Assembly (NCBI RefSeq): GCF_001950255.1
Contig: NZ_BDJK01000006.1
Location: 1 to 64,000 of the forward strand
Origin: Carboxydothermus pertinax
GTDB lineage: Bacteria; Bacillota; Z-2901; Carboxydothermales; Carboxydothermaceae
Reading direction: 5' to 3'
DNA: 64,000 nucleotides
A model generated the notes under the pieces. It saw nothing but the letters and a program-made list of their open reading frames with translations, was not told the DNA's origin and made no database searches. Both the position numbers and the translations under genes were made by a program. Numbering within the stretch: position 1 is the stretch's first letter; every line of letters begins with the position of its first letter. Positions 16,609-26,274 of the stretch are shown here, in pieces.

Positions 16609-17572
16609 AGGCTTAGTTGCGCTGGTAATTTCTTTTGGAGTAACCTTGGGAGGAGGTTTATTTTTAATTCCCTGGCTGTTAAAGCTTAAAGTTGGTCAAA
16701 CGGTGAGAATGGATGGCCCAAAACGCCACTTAAAGAAGTCTGGTACCCCTACGATGGGAGGAATTATTTTTCTTTTAGGTTTAACCGTCACCCTTATTAT
16801 ATTTCGGGCTTTTGATGCCAAAACAATGTTATTACTAGTCACCACCTTATTGTTTGGCCTGGTTGGTTTTTTAGATGATTTTATTAAGGTGGTATTAAGG
16901 CGACCTTTAGGCTTAAGAGCCCGGGAAAAACTTTTAGGACAGGTAATTTTTTCTTTACTTTTGGCCTTTGGTGCGGTAGCTTTTTTAGGACGGGGGACCG
17001 ATTGGTACCTTCCCTTTAGCAGGGTGTTTTTTGAAGAACCCCGGTACCTTGAATTAGGAAATCTTTTCTTCTTTGCAGCTACTGTTTTTATTATGGTTGG
17101 TTCGGCCAATGCCGTAAATTTAACCGATGGTTTAGATGGATTGTGTTCAAGTGTTACCTTGATTGTCATGAGTTTTTTCGCTTTAGTTTCCCTAGCTTTA
17201 AAAGAACAAGGATTGTTCATCTTTTCTATGGCTTTAATTGGAGGACTATTTGGATTTTTAGTCTTTAACCGTCACCCGGCTAAAGTATTTATGGGTGATA
17301 CCGGTTCACTAGCTTTAGGAGCAGCGGTGGCTGGTTTTGCAGTATTAACCCAAACTGAGCTTTTTCTACCCCTGGTAGGGATTATTTACGTAGTTGAAAC
17401 GTTGTCAGTTATCATACAGGTTGCATCCTATCAATTAACCGGTAAAAGAATTTTTAAAATGAGTCCCCTGCATCACCACTTTGAATTGTCCGGCTGGTCC
17501 GAAAATAAAATAGTGCTTACCTTTACTTTAGTAACTTTAATAATGGTCTTTCTAAGTGGTTATGGACTTTAA
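16595..17572 (+). CDS. mraY: Phospho-MurNAc-pentapeptide translocase
   Basis: The polytopic membrane enzyme of 325 residues transfers phospho-MurNAc-pentapeptide to undecaprenyl phosphate, giving lipid I. Family signatures visible are GPKRHLKKSGTPTMGG, FLDDFIKV with the acidic pair, ANAVNLTDGLDGL, VFMGDTGSLALG and MSPLHHHFELSGW. About ten hydrophobic helices are seen. It overlaps the murF end and is followed by 26 bases containing two ribosome-site-like AAGGAG motifs before murD. Confidence 0.97.
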   Translation: MEITKGLVALVISFGVTLGGGLFLIPWLLKLKVGQTVRMDGPKRHLKKSGTPTMGGIIFLLGLTVTLIIFRAFDAKTMLLLVTTLLFGLVGFLDDFIKVVLRRPLGLRAREKLLGQVIFSLLLAFGAVAFLGRGTDWYLPFSRVFFEEPRYLELGNLFFFAATVFIMVGSANAVNLTDGLDGLCSSVTLIVMSFFALVSLALKEQGLFIFSMALIGGLFGFLVFNRHPAKVFMGDTGSLALGAAVAGFAVLTQTELFLPLVGIIYVVETLSVIIQVASYQLTGKRIFKMSPLHHHFELSGWSENKIVLTFTLVTLIMVFLSGYGL

Positions 17573-17598
17573 AAATATAAAAGGAGAAAGGAGAATGA

Positions 17599-18957
17599 AT
17601 GATGGTAGGACAGTATACCAATAAAAGAATACTGGTAGTTGGAGCGGGGAAAAGTGGGAAAGCTGTGGCTTCCTTTTTAATAAAGCATGGAGCTAAAGTG
17701 GTGTTAACCGATAAAAAAATGAGCCTTCCGGTAGACGAGGAGTTAAAAAAACTGGCGGAAGAAGGGGTAGAGTTAGTGTTAGGAGGTTATCCTCTGGTTA
17801 AAGATTGGGAAGTTTTAGTGGTAAGCCCTGGGGTACCTTTAACCGAAGAACCAATTGTTTATTCCTACCAAGAAGGGATACCGGTTCTTGGGGAAATTGA
17901 ACTGGCGTCTTCCCAGATTAACGCTCCCATTATCGCTGTAACCGGTACCAACGGTAAAACTACTACTACTGCCTGGATTGGCGAAATTTTAAAAACGGCC
18001 GGGGTTAAAACGCTTGTAGCTGGAAATATTGGCTATCCCTTAATTGAAGCGGTTTATGAGGATTGGGAGGCGGTAGCGTTAGAGGTAAGTAGTTTTCAGC
18101 TAGAAACGATTCAAAATTTCAAGCCTAAAGTTGCAGTAATTTTAAACCTTACTCCGGATCATCTGGATCGCCATAAAACTATCGAAGGTTATTTAAAGGC
18201 AAAAGCCCGAATATTTATTAACCAAGATAAATCCGATATAACCATCTTAAATTTCGATGATCCTCTTATCCGTAGCCTGGGTGACAAAACGCCAGGAAGA
18301 GTTATGTATTTTAGTAGGAATACAGAACTTAATGATGGAGTATTTGTTAAAAACGGCAAAATTGTAGTTAAAAGTCTAGGCGAAGAGTACGAAATAATCG
18401 AAGTTAAAGACTTACCTCTTCCCGGGCCTCATAATTTAGAAAATGCTTTAGCTGCAATAGCTGCTAGCTGGAGTTTCGGGGTAGAGAGAAAAAATATTCA
18501 AAAAGGACTGAAGCTTTTTCAGGGAGTAGCCCATCGCCTGGAAAAAGTTGCGGAGATAAACGATGTATTATTCATCAATGATTCCAAAGGTACTAACCCC
18601 GATTCTACTATAAAAGCTTTAAATTCCTTTGACCGGCCAATAGTGTTAATTGCCGGGGGGAGAAATAAGGGGAATTCTTTTTTCAAGCTTGCTCGGGAAA
18701 TAAAAGAAAAGGCACGTTTGGTGGTTTTAGTGGGTGAGTGTCGGGAAGAGATTAGGGAAGCACTAAAGAGCGTAGGCTACGATAAATATCTTTTAGCCCA
18801 GGATTTTGAAGAGGCAGTAACGAAGGCTAAAGAGCTTGCAAAACCTGGCGACGTGGTACTTTTATCCCCGGCAGCTGCTAGCTGGGATATGTTTAGAAAT
18901 TATGAGGAGCGAGGAGAATTGTTTAAAAAATTGGTTTTAAAATTCGCGGAGGGATAA
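17599..18957 (+). CDS. murD: UDP-MurNAc-L-alanine:D-glutamate ligase
   Basis: This cytoplasmic Mur ligase of 452 residues adds D-glutamate. The N-terminal Rossmann segment is [18 protein letters not shown], the ATP loop is [16 protein letters not shown], and downstream are [18 protein letters not shown] and the C-terminal [15 protein letters not shown] typical of MurD. ATG codons at 17599 and 17602 are both possible; aaaggag ends at 17593. It is separated by one base from ftsW. Confidence 0.96.
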   Translation: MMVGQYTNKRILVVGAGKSGKAVASFLIKHGAKVVLTDKKMSLPVDEELKKLAEEGVELVLGGYPLVKDWEVLVVSPGVPLTEEPIVYSYQEGIPVLGEIELASSQINAPIIAVTGTNGKTTTTAWIGEILKTAGVKTLVAGNIGYPLIEAVYEDWEAVALEVSSFQLETIQNFKPKVAVILNLTPDHLDRHKTIEGYLKAKARIFINQDKSDITILNFDDPLIRSLGDKTPGRVMYFSRNTELNDGVFVKNGKIVVKSLGEEYEIIEVKDLPLPGPHNLENALAAIAASWSFGVERKNIQKGLKLFQGVAHRLEKVAEINDVLFINDSKGTNPDSTIKALNSFDRPIVLIAGGRNKGNSFFKLAREIKEKARLVVLVGECREEIREALKSVGYDKYLLAQDFEEAVTKAKELAKPGDVVLLSPAAASWDMFRNYEERGELFKKLVLKFAEG

Positions 18958-18958
18958 A

Positions 18959-20086
18959 ATGAAACCGGCAAAGGGTACCCCGGATTTAATTTTTTTGCTG
19001 TTAATTTTTACCCTGGTATTGTTTGGCCTGGTAATGATCTTTTCTGCCAGCCAGTATACCAGTTATGTTCAGTACCATACGGTGTGGTATTATTTTAAAA
19101 AACAGTTTTTATGGAGTATTTTGGGAACTGTTACTCTTTTTTTAGCCCTTAATGTTGATTATCGAGAATTAAGGCGTTATAGCGGGATTTTAATTTTTAT
19201 AGCGATAATATTATGTTTATTAGTTGTTTTTGTAGGTGTTGAGGTAAAAGGTGCTCAAAGACAGTTAAGGTTTGGATCTGTAAATCTTTCGCCCTCGGAA
19301 GTCTTAAAATTTGCCATAATCATTTTTTTGGCCAAGCATTTTCAAAAAAATTACCAGTATATTACCGATTTTAAAAAAGGTTTTTTGCCGGTAGTGGGAA
19401 TTATGGCTATGGCCGATGGTCTCGTTCTCTTGCAAAAAGATTTGGGGACGATATTAGCGATAAGTGGAACTATTTTCGCTCTTCTTTTAATTGCCGGGGC
19501 GAAACCCTCCCATTTAACTGGTCTTGGAATTTTGGGAGTATTTGGGGTTTTGGGTGCGATATTTTTAGAAGAATACCGAAGAAAACGCTTTATTGGTTTT
19601 TGGTATCTTCTCCTTGGGGATGAAAAAAAATTAAAAGGGTATGAAGCGGTTATATATCAGGTAAAACAATCACTCTACGCTATAGGTTCTGGCGGGCTCT
19701 TTGGGGTCGGACTTGGCCGCAGTCACCAGAAAATGTTTTACTTACCGGAGCAACATACAGATTTTATTTTTGCTATCATTGGTGAGGAGTTAGGTTTAAT
19801 TGGAACGCTTCTGGTGATAGGTTTATTTTTAGCTATACTGTATCGGGGGTTAAAATTAGCCCACCGGGCCCCAGATATCTTTGGCTTTTTCCTGGTAGCA
19901 GGATATACCTGTATGATGGTAATTCCAGCGTTTATCAATATTGCGGTAGCTACCGGAGTGTTTCCGGTTACTGGAATTCCCTTGCCTTTTATTAGTTATA
20001 GCGGCTCGTCGCTAGTCATTAATATGACCGCTGCCGGTATTATTTTAAATGTATCGCGCCACCAACGGAGAAGGAGTGGATTTTAG
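18959..20086 (+). CDS. ftsW: SEDS peptidoglycan glycosyltransferase FtsW/SpoVE
   Basis: This is a 375-residue SEDS-family membrane protein with about ten helices. Motifs include the N-terminal MIFSAS, KGAQRQLRFGSVNLSPSEVLKFA, the QKDLGT block, and GLGRSHQKMFYLPEQHTDFIFAIIGEELG, which resembles the catalytic-loop region of RodA/FtsW, and finally GIPLPFISYSGSS. It polymerises glycan strands from lipid II with the class B PBP upstream. In Bacillus the gene at this cluster position is spoVE, so it may also work in cortex synthesis. The stop overlaps the GTG of murG by one base. Confidence 0.95.
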   Translation: MKPAKGTPDLIFLLLIFTLVLFGLVMIFSASQYTSYVQYHTVWYYFKKQFLWSILGTVTLFLALNVDYRELRRYSGILIFIAIILCLLVVFVGVEVKGAQRQLRFGSVNLSPSEVLKFAIIIFLAKHFQKNYQYITDFKKGFLPVVGIMAMADGLVLLQKDLGTILAISGTIFALLLIAGAKPSHLTGLGILGVFGVLGAIFLEEYRRKRFIGFWYLLLGDEKKLKGYEAVIYQVKQSLYAIGSGGLFGVGLGRSHQKMFYLPEQHTDFIFAIIGEELGLIGTLLVIGLFLAILYRGLKLAHRAPDIFGFFLVAGYTCMMVIPAFINIAVATGVFPVTGIPLPFISYSGSSLVINMTAAGIILNVSRHQRRRSGF

Positions 20087-21195
20087 TGAAGCTGGTATTT
20101 GCCGGAGGAGGTACAGGAGGCCATCTCTATCCGGCTTTAGCCCTTGCCCAGAACTGGCGGACAAACCATCCCGAGGATCAAATAATCTTTGTTGGCACTA
20201 CTAAAGGTATTGAAACTAGCGTAGTTCCCCAATATGGATTTCCTTTATTTTTAATTCCAGTAGAGGGTATACCTCGGAAATTTAGTAGGGATGCTATAAA
20301 AAAGTTGCTGCTTATACCTCAAAGTTTAATTATTGCTTATCGTTTTTTAAAAAAGGAAAAACCGGATTTAGTAATAGGTACTGGGGGTTATGTTAGCTTT
20401 CCAGTAGTGTATGCGGCTACTCTTCTTAAGATTCCTACCCTAATCCATGAGCAAAATGCCTATCCAGGAATTGCCAATAAAATCCTGGCACGAAAGGTAA
20501 ATGCTGTTTGTCTTACTTTTGGAGAAGCCAAGCAAAGGTTAAAGGCCAGAAAAATTTATGAAACGGGTCTTCCGGTAAGGTCCGAATTTTTGCAAAATAA
20601 GCGGGAAGATTTAAGGGAAAAATTAGGAATAGGGGAAAAGGAGCTTTTACTGGTGGCTTTTGGCGGAAGCCAGGGAGCACAAACGCTTAATAGAGTTATC
20701 GGATATTTGTTACCAGAACTCATCAAGAGACCGCATATAAAAGTAATTTGGGCTACCGGCCCGAAAAATTATGAAAACTTAAAACAGACCTATATAAATC
20801 TTCCGGAACAGATTAAAATGGTACCATATATTGATAACATGCCGGAAGTTTTACCGGCAGCGGATTTAGCCATTACCAGGGCGGGTGCGGCAACTTTAGC
20901 GGAAATTGCTGCTGCAAAAGTGGCTTCGGTATTAATTCCCTATCCTTATGCTGCAGAAAACCATCAAGAACATAATGCCCGGACCTTTGCTAATCACGGG
21001 GCAGCAGTAGTGTTAAAAGATAGTGATTGTAGTGAAGAAAAGGTGAAAAATACAATTTTATCACTTATAGATAATCCTGATGTGCTTATTAAAATGGCCG
21101 AAAAGGCGCAAAAACTTTTACGACAGGATGCCTTAGAAGAAATTATAAAAATTATCAAGTCCCTTTTAAGGCAAACAAGTAACAAAAAAAATTAA
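20086..21195 (+). CDS. murG: Lipid II synthase, UDP-GlcNAc transferase MurG
   Basis: A GT-B glycosyltransferase of 369 residues with the N-terminal glycine loop FAGGGTGGHLYPALALA, VIGTGGYVSFPV, HEQNAYPGIANK, FGGSQGAQTLNR and the acceptor/donor motif TRAGAATLAEI followed by PYPYAAENHQEHNA. It adds GlcNAc to lipid I at the inner membrane face. It starts with GTG, coupled to ftsW by a one-base overlap. Confidence 0.97.
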   Translation: MKLVFAGGGTGGHLYPALALAQNWRTNHPEDQIIFVGTTKGIETSVVPQYGFPLFLIPVEGIPRKFSRDAIKKLLLIPQSLIIAYRFLKKEKPDLVIGTGGYVSFPVVYAATLLKIPTLIHEQNAYPGIANKILARKVNAVCLTFGEAKQRLKARKIYETGLPVRSEFLQNKREDLREKLGIGEKELLLVAFGGSQGAQTLNRVIGYLLPELIKRPHIKVIWATGPKNYENLKQTYINLPEQIKMVPYIDNMPEVLPAADLAITRAGAATLAEIAAAKVASVLIPYPYAAENHQEHNARTFANHGAAVVLKDSDCSEEKVKNTILSLIDNPDVLIKMAEKAQKLLRQDALEEIIKIIKSLLRQTSNKKN

Positions 21196-21235
21196 GGGGC
21201 ATATTATAGTACTGTTCCAAGGAAAGGTGAGAAAA

Positions 21236-22612
21236 ATGCCTGCAGCACATTTTATCGCGATTGGTGGCATAGGGATGAGTGGGCTTGCCCGGATTTTGCA
21301 TGCCCAGGGTTACCGGGTATCCGGTTCGGATATTAAAGAGTCTGAACTTATCTCTAAGCTTCGCCAGGAAGGAATTACGGTTTTTCTTGGTCATAGGGTA
21401 GAAAATTTAGCTCCTGATGTAAATCTAGTAGTGGTGTCTACCGCTGTAAGTCCGGAAAACCCGGAACTTTTAAAAGCCCGGGAATTGGGAATACCTATAT
21501 TGCATCGGGGAGAGCTTTTAGCCAAATTAATGCTCGAAAAAAAAGGTATTGCGGTGGCAGGGGCTCACGGGAAAACCACTACCTCTTCCATGATTGCCTA
21601 TGTCCTTGAAAAGGAAGGATTTGATCCGGCGATTGCCGTTGGGGGAGAAATAGTAGATTTGGGTTATAATGCTAAAGCAGGGCACGGAGAGTATATGGTA
21701 GCGGAAGCCGATGAAAGTGATGGTTCCTTTTTAAAACTAAAGCCTTATGTCGCGGTAATTACCAATATTGAAGCGGATCATCTTGATTATTATCAAAACT
21801 TTGCTAATATCAAAAAAGCCTTTCGGGATTATGCCTATAATATTCGTCCGGAGGGTTTTGGGGTTTTTTGCTGGGATAATGTTAATATTCGCGAGCTTTT
21901 AGAAGGTTATAAAAAGCGGAAATTTACTTACGGTTTTTCCCCGGGAAGTGACTTTATGTTAAGAGATTACCGGGAAGAACAAAATCAATTGGTAGCTAAA
22001 CTTTATTACAAAAATAAGCTTGAAGGGGAACTTCGTTTAAGAGTTCCCGGAAAACATAATGTTTTAAATGCAGCAGCAGCAACGGTAGTTTTACGAAATA
22101 TAGGTCTTTCCTTTAAAGCTATTGCTGGAGAACTAAGTAATTTTAGCGGTGCTAAAAGACGGTTTCAAATTTTAGGAGAAAAAAAGGGAGCATTAATTGT
22201 TGATGATTACGCTCACCATCCTACGGAAGTTGAGGCTACATTAAAAGCAGCAAAACTTTACAAAGACCGGGAACTTTTAGTGGTTTTTCAGCCCCACCGC
22301 TATACCCGGACCAATTTCTTTTATAAAGAATTTGCCAAAGCTCTTTTAGATGTAGAAAATGTGGTGTTGACCGGGATTTATTCGGCAGGAGAAAAACCTA
22401 TCCCTGGGGTTACTGGTGAAATAATTGCCAAGGAGATGGAAAAGTTAGGGCGAAAACCACTCTATTTCGAATCCTTAGAGGAAGTTTATACGTATTTAGA
22501 AAGTAGTTTACATTCGGGGCTTTTGGTGTTATTAATGGGAGCCGGTAATATAAATCAAGTAGGTTATAAGCTTTTAGGAAAGGCGTCACGAAAATGGAAA
22601 AACAAAAAATAA
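21236..22612 (+). CDS. murC: UDP-MurNAc:L-alanine ligase
   Basis: The protein (458 residues) adds the first amino acid of the stem peptide. It shows HFIAIGGIGMSGLARIL at the N terminus, the ATP loop GAHGKTTTSSM, EADESDGSF, ITNIEADHLDYY, DDYAHHPTEVEATL and FQPHRYTR, all MurC features. ATG 21236 is preferred over the in-frame GTG 21227 because ggaaagg lies at optimal distance from it. murB overlaps the 3' end by 19 bases. Confidence 0.96.
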   Translation: MPAAHFIAIGGIGMSGLARILHAQGYRVSGSDIKESELISKLRQEGITVFLGHRVENLAPDVNLVVVSTAVSPENPELLKARELGIPILHRGELLAKLMLEKKGIAVAGAHGKTTTSSMIAYVLEKEGFDPAIAVGGEIVDLGYNAKAGHGEYMVAEADESDGSFLKLKPYVAVITNIEADHLDYYQNFANIKKAFRDYAYNIRPEGFGVFCWDNVNIRELLEGYKKRKFTYGFSPGSDFMLRDYREEQNQLVAKLYYKNKLEGELRLRVPGKHNVLNAAAATVVLRNIGLSFKAIAGELSNFSGAKRRFQILGEKKGALIVDDYAHHPTEVEATLKAAKLYKDRELLVVFQPHRYTRTNFFYKEFAKALLDVENVVLTGIYSAGEKPIPGVTGEIIAKEMEKLGRKPLYFESLEEVYTYLESSLHSGLLVLLMGAGNINQVGYKLLGKASRKWKNKK

Positions 22613-23502
22613 AAAAAGAATTAGCTAAAAGAGTAAGTACGCCGGTGCTCGAAGATGAGCCACTATCCCGTCATACTACCTGGAAAATTGGCGGACCGGC
22701 GGATTTTTTAATTGAACCTCGGAGCATAGAGGAACTTTCGGAAGTTATCCATTTTTTAAAGGTAAATTCCCTAAACTTTAGAGTAATTGGAAACGGTTCT
22801 AATATTCTTGCCTTAGATAAAGGTTTCCGGGGAGTTATAATTAAAACTAAAAAAATAAATAAAGTAGAGTTTTGCCCTGATGGCAAAGTTTTTGCCGAAG
22901 CGGGGATTTTATTACCGGCCTTAACGGCTAAAGCGCTGTTGTTTGAATTTAGCGGATTCGAAGAGTTCGTAGGTATTCCTGGTACTGTTGGGGGGGCAGT
23001 TCGGCAAAATGCCGGAGCCCATGAAAAAGAAATAAAAGACGTTGTAAAAAAAATATGGGCAGTAAATGAAAAAGGGGGAATATTGGAATTTTTGGCGGCA
23101 GATTGTAACTTTAACTACCGCACTAGTCGCTTTAAAGAAGAACGTTTATGGGTAGTGAAAGCCGAGTTTTCGTTAAGGCCAGGAAATAAAGAAGAAATTT
23201 TAGAAAAAATCCGGAATTATCGCCAAAAGAGGAAAGCGTCTCAGCCCTTGGAATACCACAATGCTGGCAGTGTATTTAAAAACCCTGCAGGAATACCTGC
23301 CTGGAGGTTGATTCAAGAGGCCGGAGCCCAGGGTTTAAAAAAAGGAGGAGCGGTTGTTTCCAAGAAGCATGCTAATTTTATTGTAAATACCGGTGGTGCT
23401 ACGGCGCAGGATGTGCTTTATTTAATTAACAAAATCCAAGAAATGGTATGGAATAAGTTTTCCATAAAACTTTTATTGGAAGTGGAAATCTTAGGGGAGT
23501 AG
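22594..23502 (+). CDS. murB: UDP-N-acetylenolpyruvoylglucosamine reductase (MurB, type II)
   Basis: A 302-residue FAD enzyme that reduces the enolpyruvyl group made by MurA. Signatures: SRHTTWKIGGPADFLIEP, IGNGSNILALDKGFRGVII, GIPGTVGGAVRQNAGAHEKEI, NYRTSRFK, HNAGSVFKNP with the catalytic serine, and HANFIVNTGGATAQDV. The length matches the short type II form usual in Firmicutes. Its place between murC and murA puts consecutive pathway steps together. Confidence 0.96.
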   Translation: MEKQKIKKELAKRVSTPVLEDEPLSRHTTWKIGGPADFLIEPRSIEELSEVIHFLKVNSLNFRVIGNGSNILALDKGFRGVIIKTKKINKVEFCPDGKVFAEAGILLPALTAKALLFEFSGFEEFVGIPGTVGGAVRQNAGAHEKEIKDVVKKIWAVNEKGGILEFLAADCNFNYRTSRFKEERLWVVKAEFSLRPGNKEEILEKIRNYRQKRKASQPLEYHNAGSVFKNPAGIPAWRLIQEAGAQGLKKGGAVVSKKHANFIVNTGGATAQDVLYLINKIQEMVWNKFSIKLLLEVEILGE

Positions 23503-23526
23503 AGGGAAGGCGGAGGTGCCTTCTCG

Positions 23527-24789
23527 GTGGAAAAGTTTTTTATTGTAGGCAGTCGTGGTTTAAAAGGAGAGATAAAAGTAAGTGGAGCGAAAAACTCGGC
23601 ATTACCAATACTAGCTGCGACCCTTTTAACCCGTGAACCGTGTATTCTTGAAAACATTCCTAAACTTGAAGACATAAACATAATGCTTTCCATCTTAAAA
23701 AAATTAGGAAGTAAAGTAGAGTTTGGCCAGGTACTGGCAGTTCAAAATAATCGCATTAATGAGGTTTTTGTCCCCGAGGAATTAGCCAGACGAATTCGAG
23801 CTTCAAACCTGCTTTTAGGCCCCCTGGTGGCTCGTTTTCAAGAAGGGGTAGTCCCCCTTCCTGGCGGTTGCAATATTGGAAACCGGCCAATGGATTTACA
23901 TTTAAAGGGCTTAAAGCTTTTGGGAGCAGAAGTGGAAGAAAAAGCCGGTTTTATTAAGGCCCGGGCGAAAAAGCTTAAAGGAGCGGAAATTCACCTGGAT
24001 TTTCCCTCGGTAGGCGCTACCGAAAACCTCATGCTGGCAGCAACTTTAGCTCAAGGAACTACGGTTATACGAAATGCTGCTCGAGAACCGGAGATTGTGG
24101 ATTTACAAAACTTTTTAAACCTGATGGGAGCAAAGGTCAAAGGTGCAGGTACCGATGTTGTGAAAATAACCGGAGTAAATTATCTAAGAGGGGTTCACCA
24201 CAAAATCATACCGGACAGAATTGAAGCAGGAACTCACATGGTAATGGCAGCAGCAACTCAAAGTGATATAATAATTTCGGGAGTTATTCCGGAACATTTA
24301 GAAGCGATAATGGCAAAGCTTCGGGAAACAGGAGCAGCAATAACCTTTGGTGGGGACTGGGTTAGGGTTACCGGTAAAAGCATCATTAAGCCGGTTGACA
24401 TAAAAACTATGCCCTACCCGGGATTTCCTACCGATATGCAACCGCAAATTGTAGCTTTACTCACCTTAGCTCAGGGTACCAGTATAATATCTGAAGGGGT
24501 ATTTGATAATCGTTTTAAACACGTAGAAGAATTAAGGCGCATGGGCGCTGATATCCGCTTAGAAAGTAGAATTGCGGTGATTAAAGGCGTTCCCAAGCTT
24601 ACGGGCGCCTCAGTTATTGCCCATGATTTAAGAGCTGCTGCTGCTCTTGTTATTGCTGGTCTTGCGGCCGAAGGCATGACGGTTTTGGAAGGAATAAAAA
24701 ACCTCGATAGGGGTTATGAAAATTTAGATTTAAAATATCAGTTAATTGGGGCTCAGATAAAAAGAGTAAATGGAGAAGAAAAATATTAA
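23527..24789 (+). CDS. murA: UDP-GlcNAc 1-carboxyvinyltransferase
   Basis: The first committed enzyme of peptidoglycan synthesis (420 residues). The active-site loop LPGGCNIGNRP carries Cys115, the residue attacked by fosfomycin, at the same number as in E. coli. GEIKVSGAKNSALPILAATLL opens the EPSP-synthase fold, and the second half has PYPGFPTDMQPQ and AHDLRAAAALVIAGLAA. Start GTG 23527 follows aaggcggagg. A 55-base gap follows before ftsQ. Confidence 0.97.
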   Translation: MEKFFIVGSRGLKGEIKVSGAKNSALPILAATLLTREPCILENIPKLEDINIMLSILKKLGSKVEFGQVLAVQNNRINEVFVPEELARRIRASNLLLGPLVARFQEGVVPLPGGCNIGNRPMDLHLKGLKLLGAEVEEKAGFIKARAKKLKGAEIHLDFPSVGATENLMLAATLAQGTTVIRNAAREPEIVDLQNFLNLMGAKVKGAGTDVVKITGVNYLRGVHHKIIPDRIEAGTHMVMAAATQSDIIISGVIPEHLEAIMAKLRETGAAITFGGDWVRVTGKSIIKPVDIKTMPYPGFPTDMQPQIVALLTLAQGTSIISEGVFDNRFKHVEELRRMGADIRLESRIAVIKGVPKLTGASVIAHDLRAAAALVIAGLAAEGMTVLEGIKNLDRGYENLDLKYQLIGAQIKRVNGEEKY

Positions 24790-24844
24790 ACTGATTTTTT
24801 TAAGGTTTTAAAGGACAAGCCTAATTGGCAAAGGAAGGAATATT

Positions 24845-25585
24845 ATGAAACGAAAGAAAAAAAGAAGCAAGATATTTTTCCTTTTTACTATCTTTTTTTT
24901 ATTCCTAATATCTGGATATTTGTTTTTGCGCTCTTCCTTTTTTGATGTAAAAGAAATAGACATTAAATGTAATGCCCAAAATCGGGTATATTATGAGAAA
25001 GCAGTATCTTCTTTAAAAGGTGTAAATCTGTTTACTATAAAAAATAATGAAGTAGCGGCTAAACTCTTAGCTTATCCTAGGGTGAAAAGTGTTAGTATTA
25101 AGCGAAGATACCCGGCTACTCTAATCATTGAAATTAACGAACGTAAGCCTTTTATGGCTATTCCCCAGGAAAACCAGAAGTTAGCTGTTTTAGCCGAGGA
25201 TTTTACTGTAATCGATTTAGTTGACCCTGGAACTTTGGACCTTCCGGTAGTGGTAGGATTTAACAGTAAAAGTTTAAAACCAGGAGATAAAGTGGCAAAG
25301 GACAGTTTAGAACCAATAAAAATTTACTTACAGGCAATGAGTATTGAACAAAAGAAAATCCTTTCTACTTTTAAATACGATAGCGAGGAAGGGGTGGTTG
25401 GTTACACTAAAAATGGGGTAAAGCTAATTTTTGGTGATGACCGGGATGTACAACAAAAATTAATAATAGCTTTAGCTCTTTTTCAAGAGCTGGGTAATAG
25501 AGGTAAAAAAATTGAGTATATAAACGTGAGTTTCAAAGGAGCGCCGGTGGTGAAATATGAAGAAGATACCCGAACATCTCAATAA
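24845..25585 (+). CDS. ftsQ: Cell division protein FtsQ/DivIB
   Basis: This 246-residue bitopic protein has a basic cytoplasmic head (MKRKKKRSKIF), a membrane helix at about residues 10-28, a POTRA domain (FFDVKEIDIKCNAQNRVYY, RVKSVSIKRRYPATLIIEI) and a beta domain. This is the FtsQ/DivIB layout. It bridges FtsL/DivIC and the synthases at the septum. The sequence is weakly conserved, but position and topology support the call. The next gene overlaps its end by 29 bases. Confidence 0.9.
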   Translation: MKRKKKRSKIFFLFTIFFLFLISGYLFLRSSFFDVKEIDIKCNAQNRVYYEKAVSSLKGVNLFTIKNNEVAAKLLAYPRVKSVSIKRRYPATLIIEINERKPFMAIPQENQKLAVLAEDFTVIDLVDPGTLDLPVVVGFNSKSLKPGDKVAKDSLEPIKIYLQAMSIEQKKILSTFKYDSEEGVVGYTKNGVKLIFGDDRDVQQKLIIALALFQELGNRGKKIEYINVSFKGAPVVKYEEDTRTSQ

Positions 25586-26273
25586 AAATAAATTTGGACT
25601 TATGTTTGTTTTTTTCATTTTGGGAATAATGCTAGCCACCCAATTTAGGTTAACCCGGCAAATGCCAACTACCTTTACCAGTGAGCGGACGGCACTGCTT
25701 GCCCGTCAGGTTGCCGCAGCAGAAAAAAAACATAAAGAGTTAGTCCAAGAAGTGGAAGGATTAAGGAGTAAGGTTTCCAAGCTTACGGAAGAGCAAGACC
25801 ATTTAAAAGCGTACCAGGATACCCTTACTAAATACCAGATCTTAGCAGGCACTTTAGCGGTAGAAGGGCGCGGGATTGAAGTAATTTTAGATGATGCTAA
25901 AAAACCTTTAACGACTGATGAAAACCCCAATCTTTATGTTATTCATGATGCAGATGTGCTTTTAGTTTTAAACGAACTGCGAGCTGCCGGAGCTGAAGCT
26001 CTGGGAATAAATGGTGAACGGGTTACAGCCATGACTGAAATTCGCTGTATCGGGCCAACAATCTTGATGAATAAGACAAAACGAATTGCTGCACCTTTTG
26101 TCATTCAGGCAATAGGTAATCCGGATGCTTTACGAAGCTCTTTGATGATGCCGGGGGGAGTGTACGATCAACTAAAAGATTTTATTACCATTAATATAAA
26201 AACCTCGGAAAACATCAAAATAAAAGCTCTAACACCACCAGATTTTGCCTATTTAAAAGAGGGGGAGAAATAA
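25557..26273 (+). CDS. DUF881 family protein, first copy
   Basis: A 238-residue single-pass protein: N-terminal helix GLMFVFFILGIMLATQF, a coiled coil (LARQVAAAEKKHKELVQEVEGLRSKV region, residues 45-85) and a globular extracellular DUF881 domain with GRGIEVILDDA, NELRAAGAEALGINGERV and IQAIGNPDALRSSL. The family (YlxW/YlxX in Bacillus) is found beside divIB/ftsQ, but its function is not established. It is followed two bases later by a paralogue. Confidence 0.88.
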   Translation: MKKIPEHLNKNKFGLMFVFFILGIMLATQFRLTRQMPTTFTSERTALLARQVAAAEKKHKELVQEVEGLRSKVSKLTEEQDHLKAYQDTLTKYQILAGTLAVEGRGIEVILDDAKKPLTTDENPNLYVIHDADVLLVLNELRAAGAEALGINGERVTAMTEIRCIGPTILMNKTKRIAAPFVIQAIGNPDALRSSLMMPGGVYDQLKDFITINIKTSENIKIKALTPPDFAYLKEGEK

Positions 26274-26274
26274 C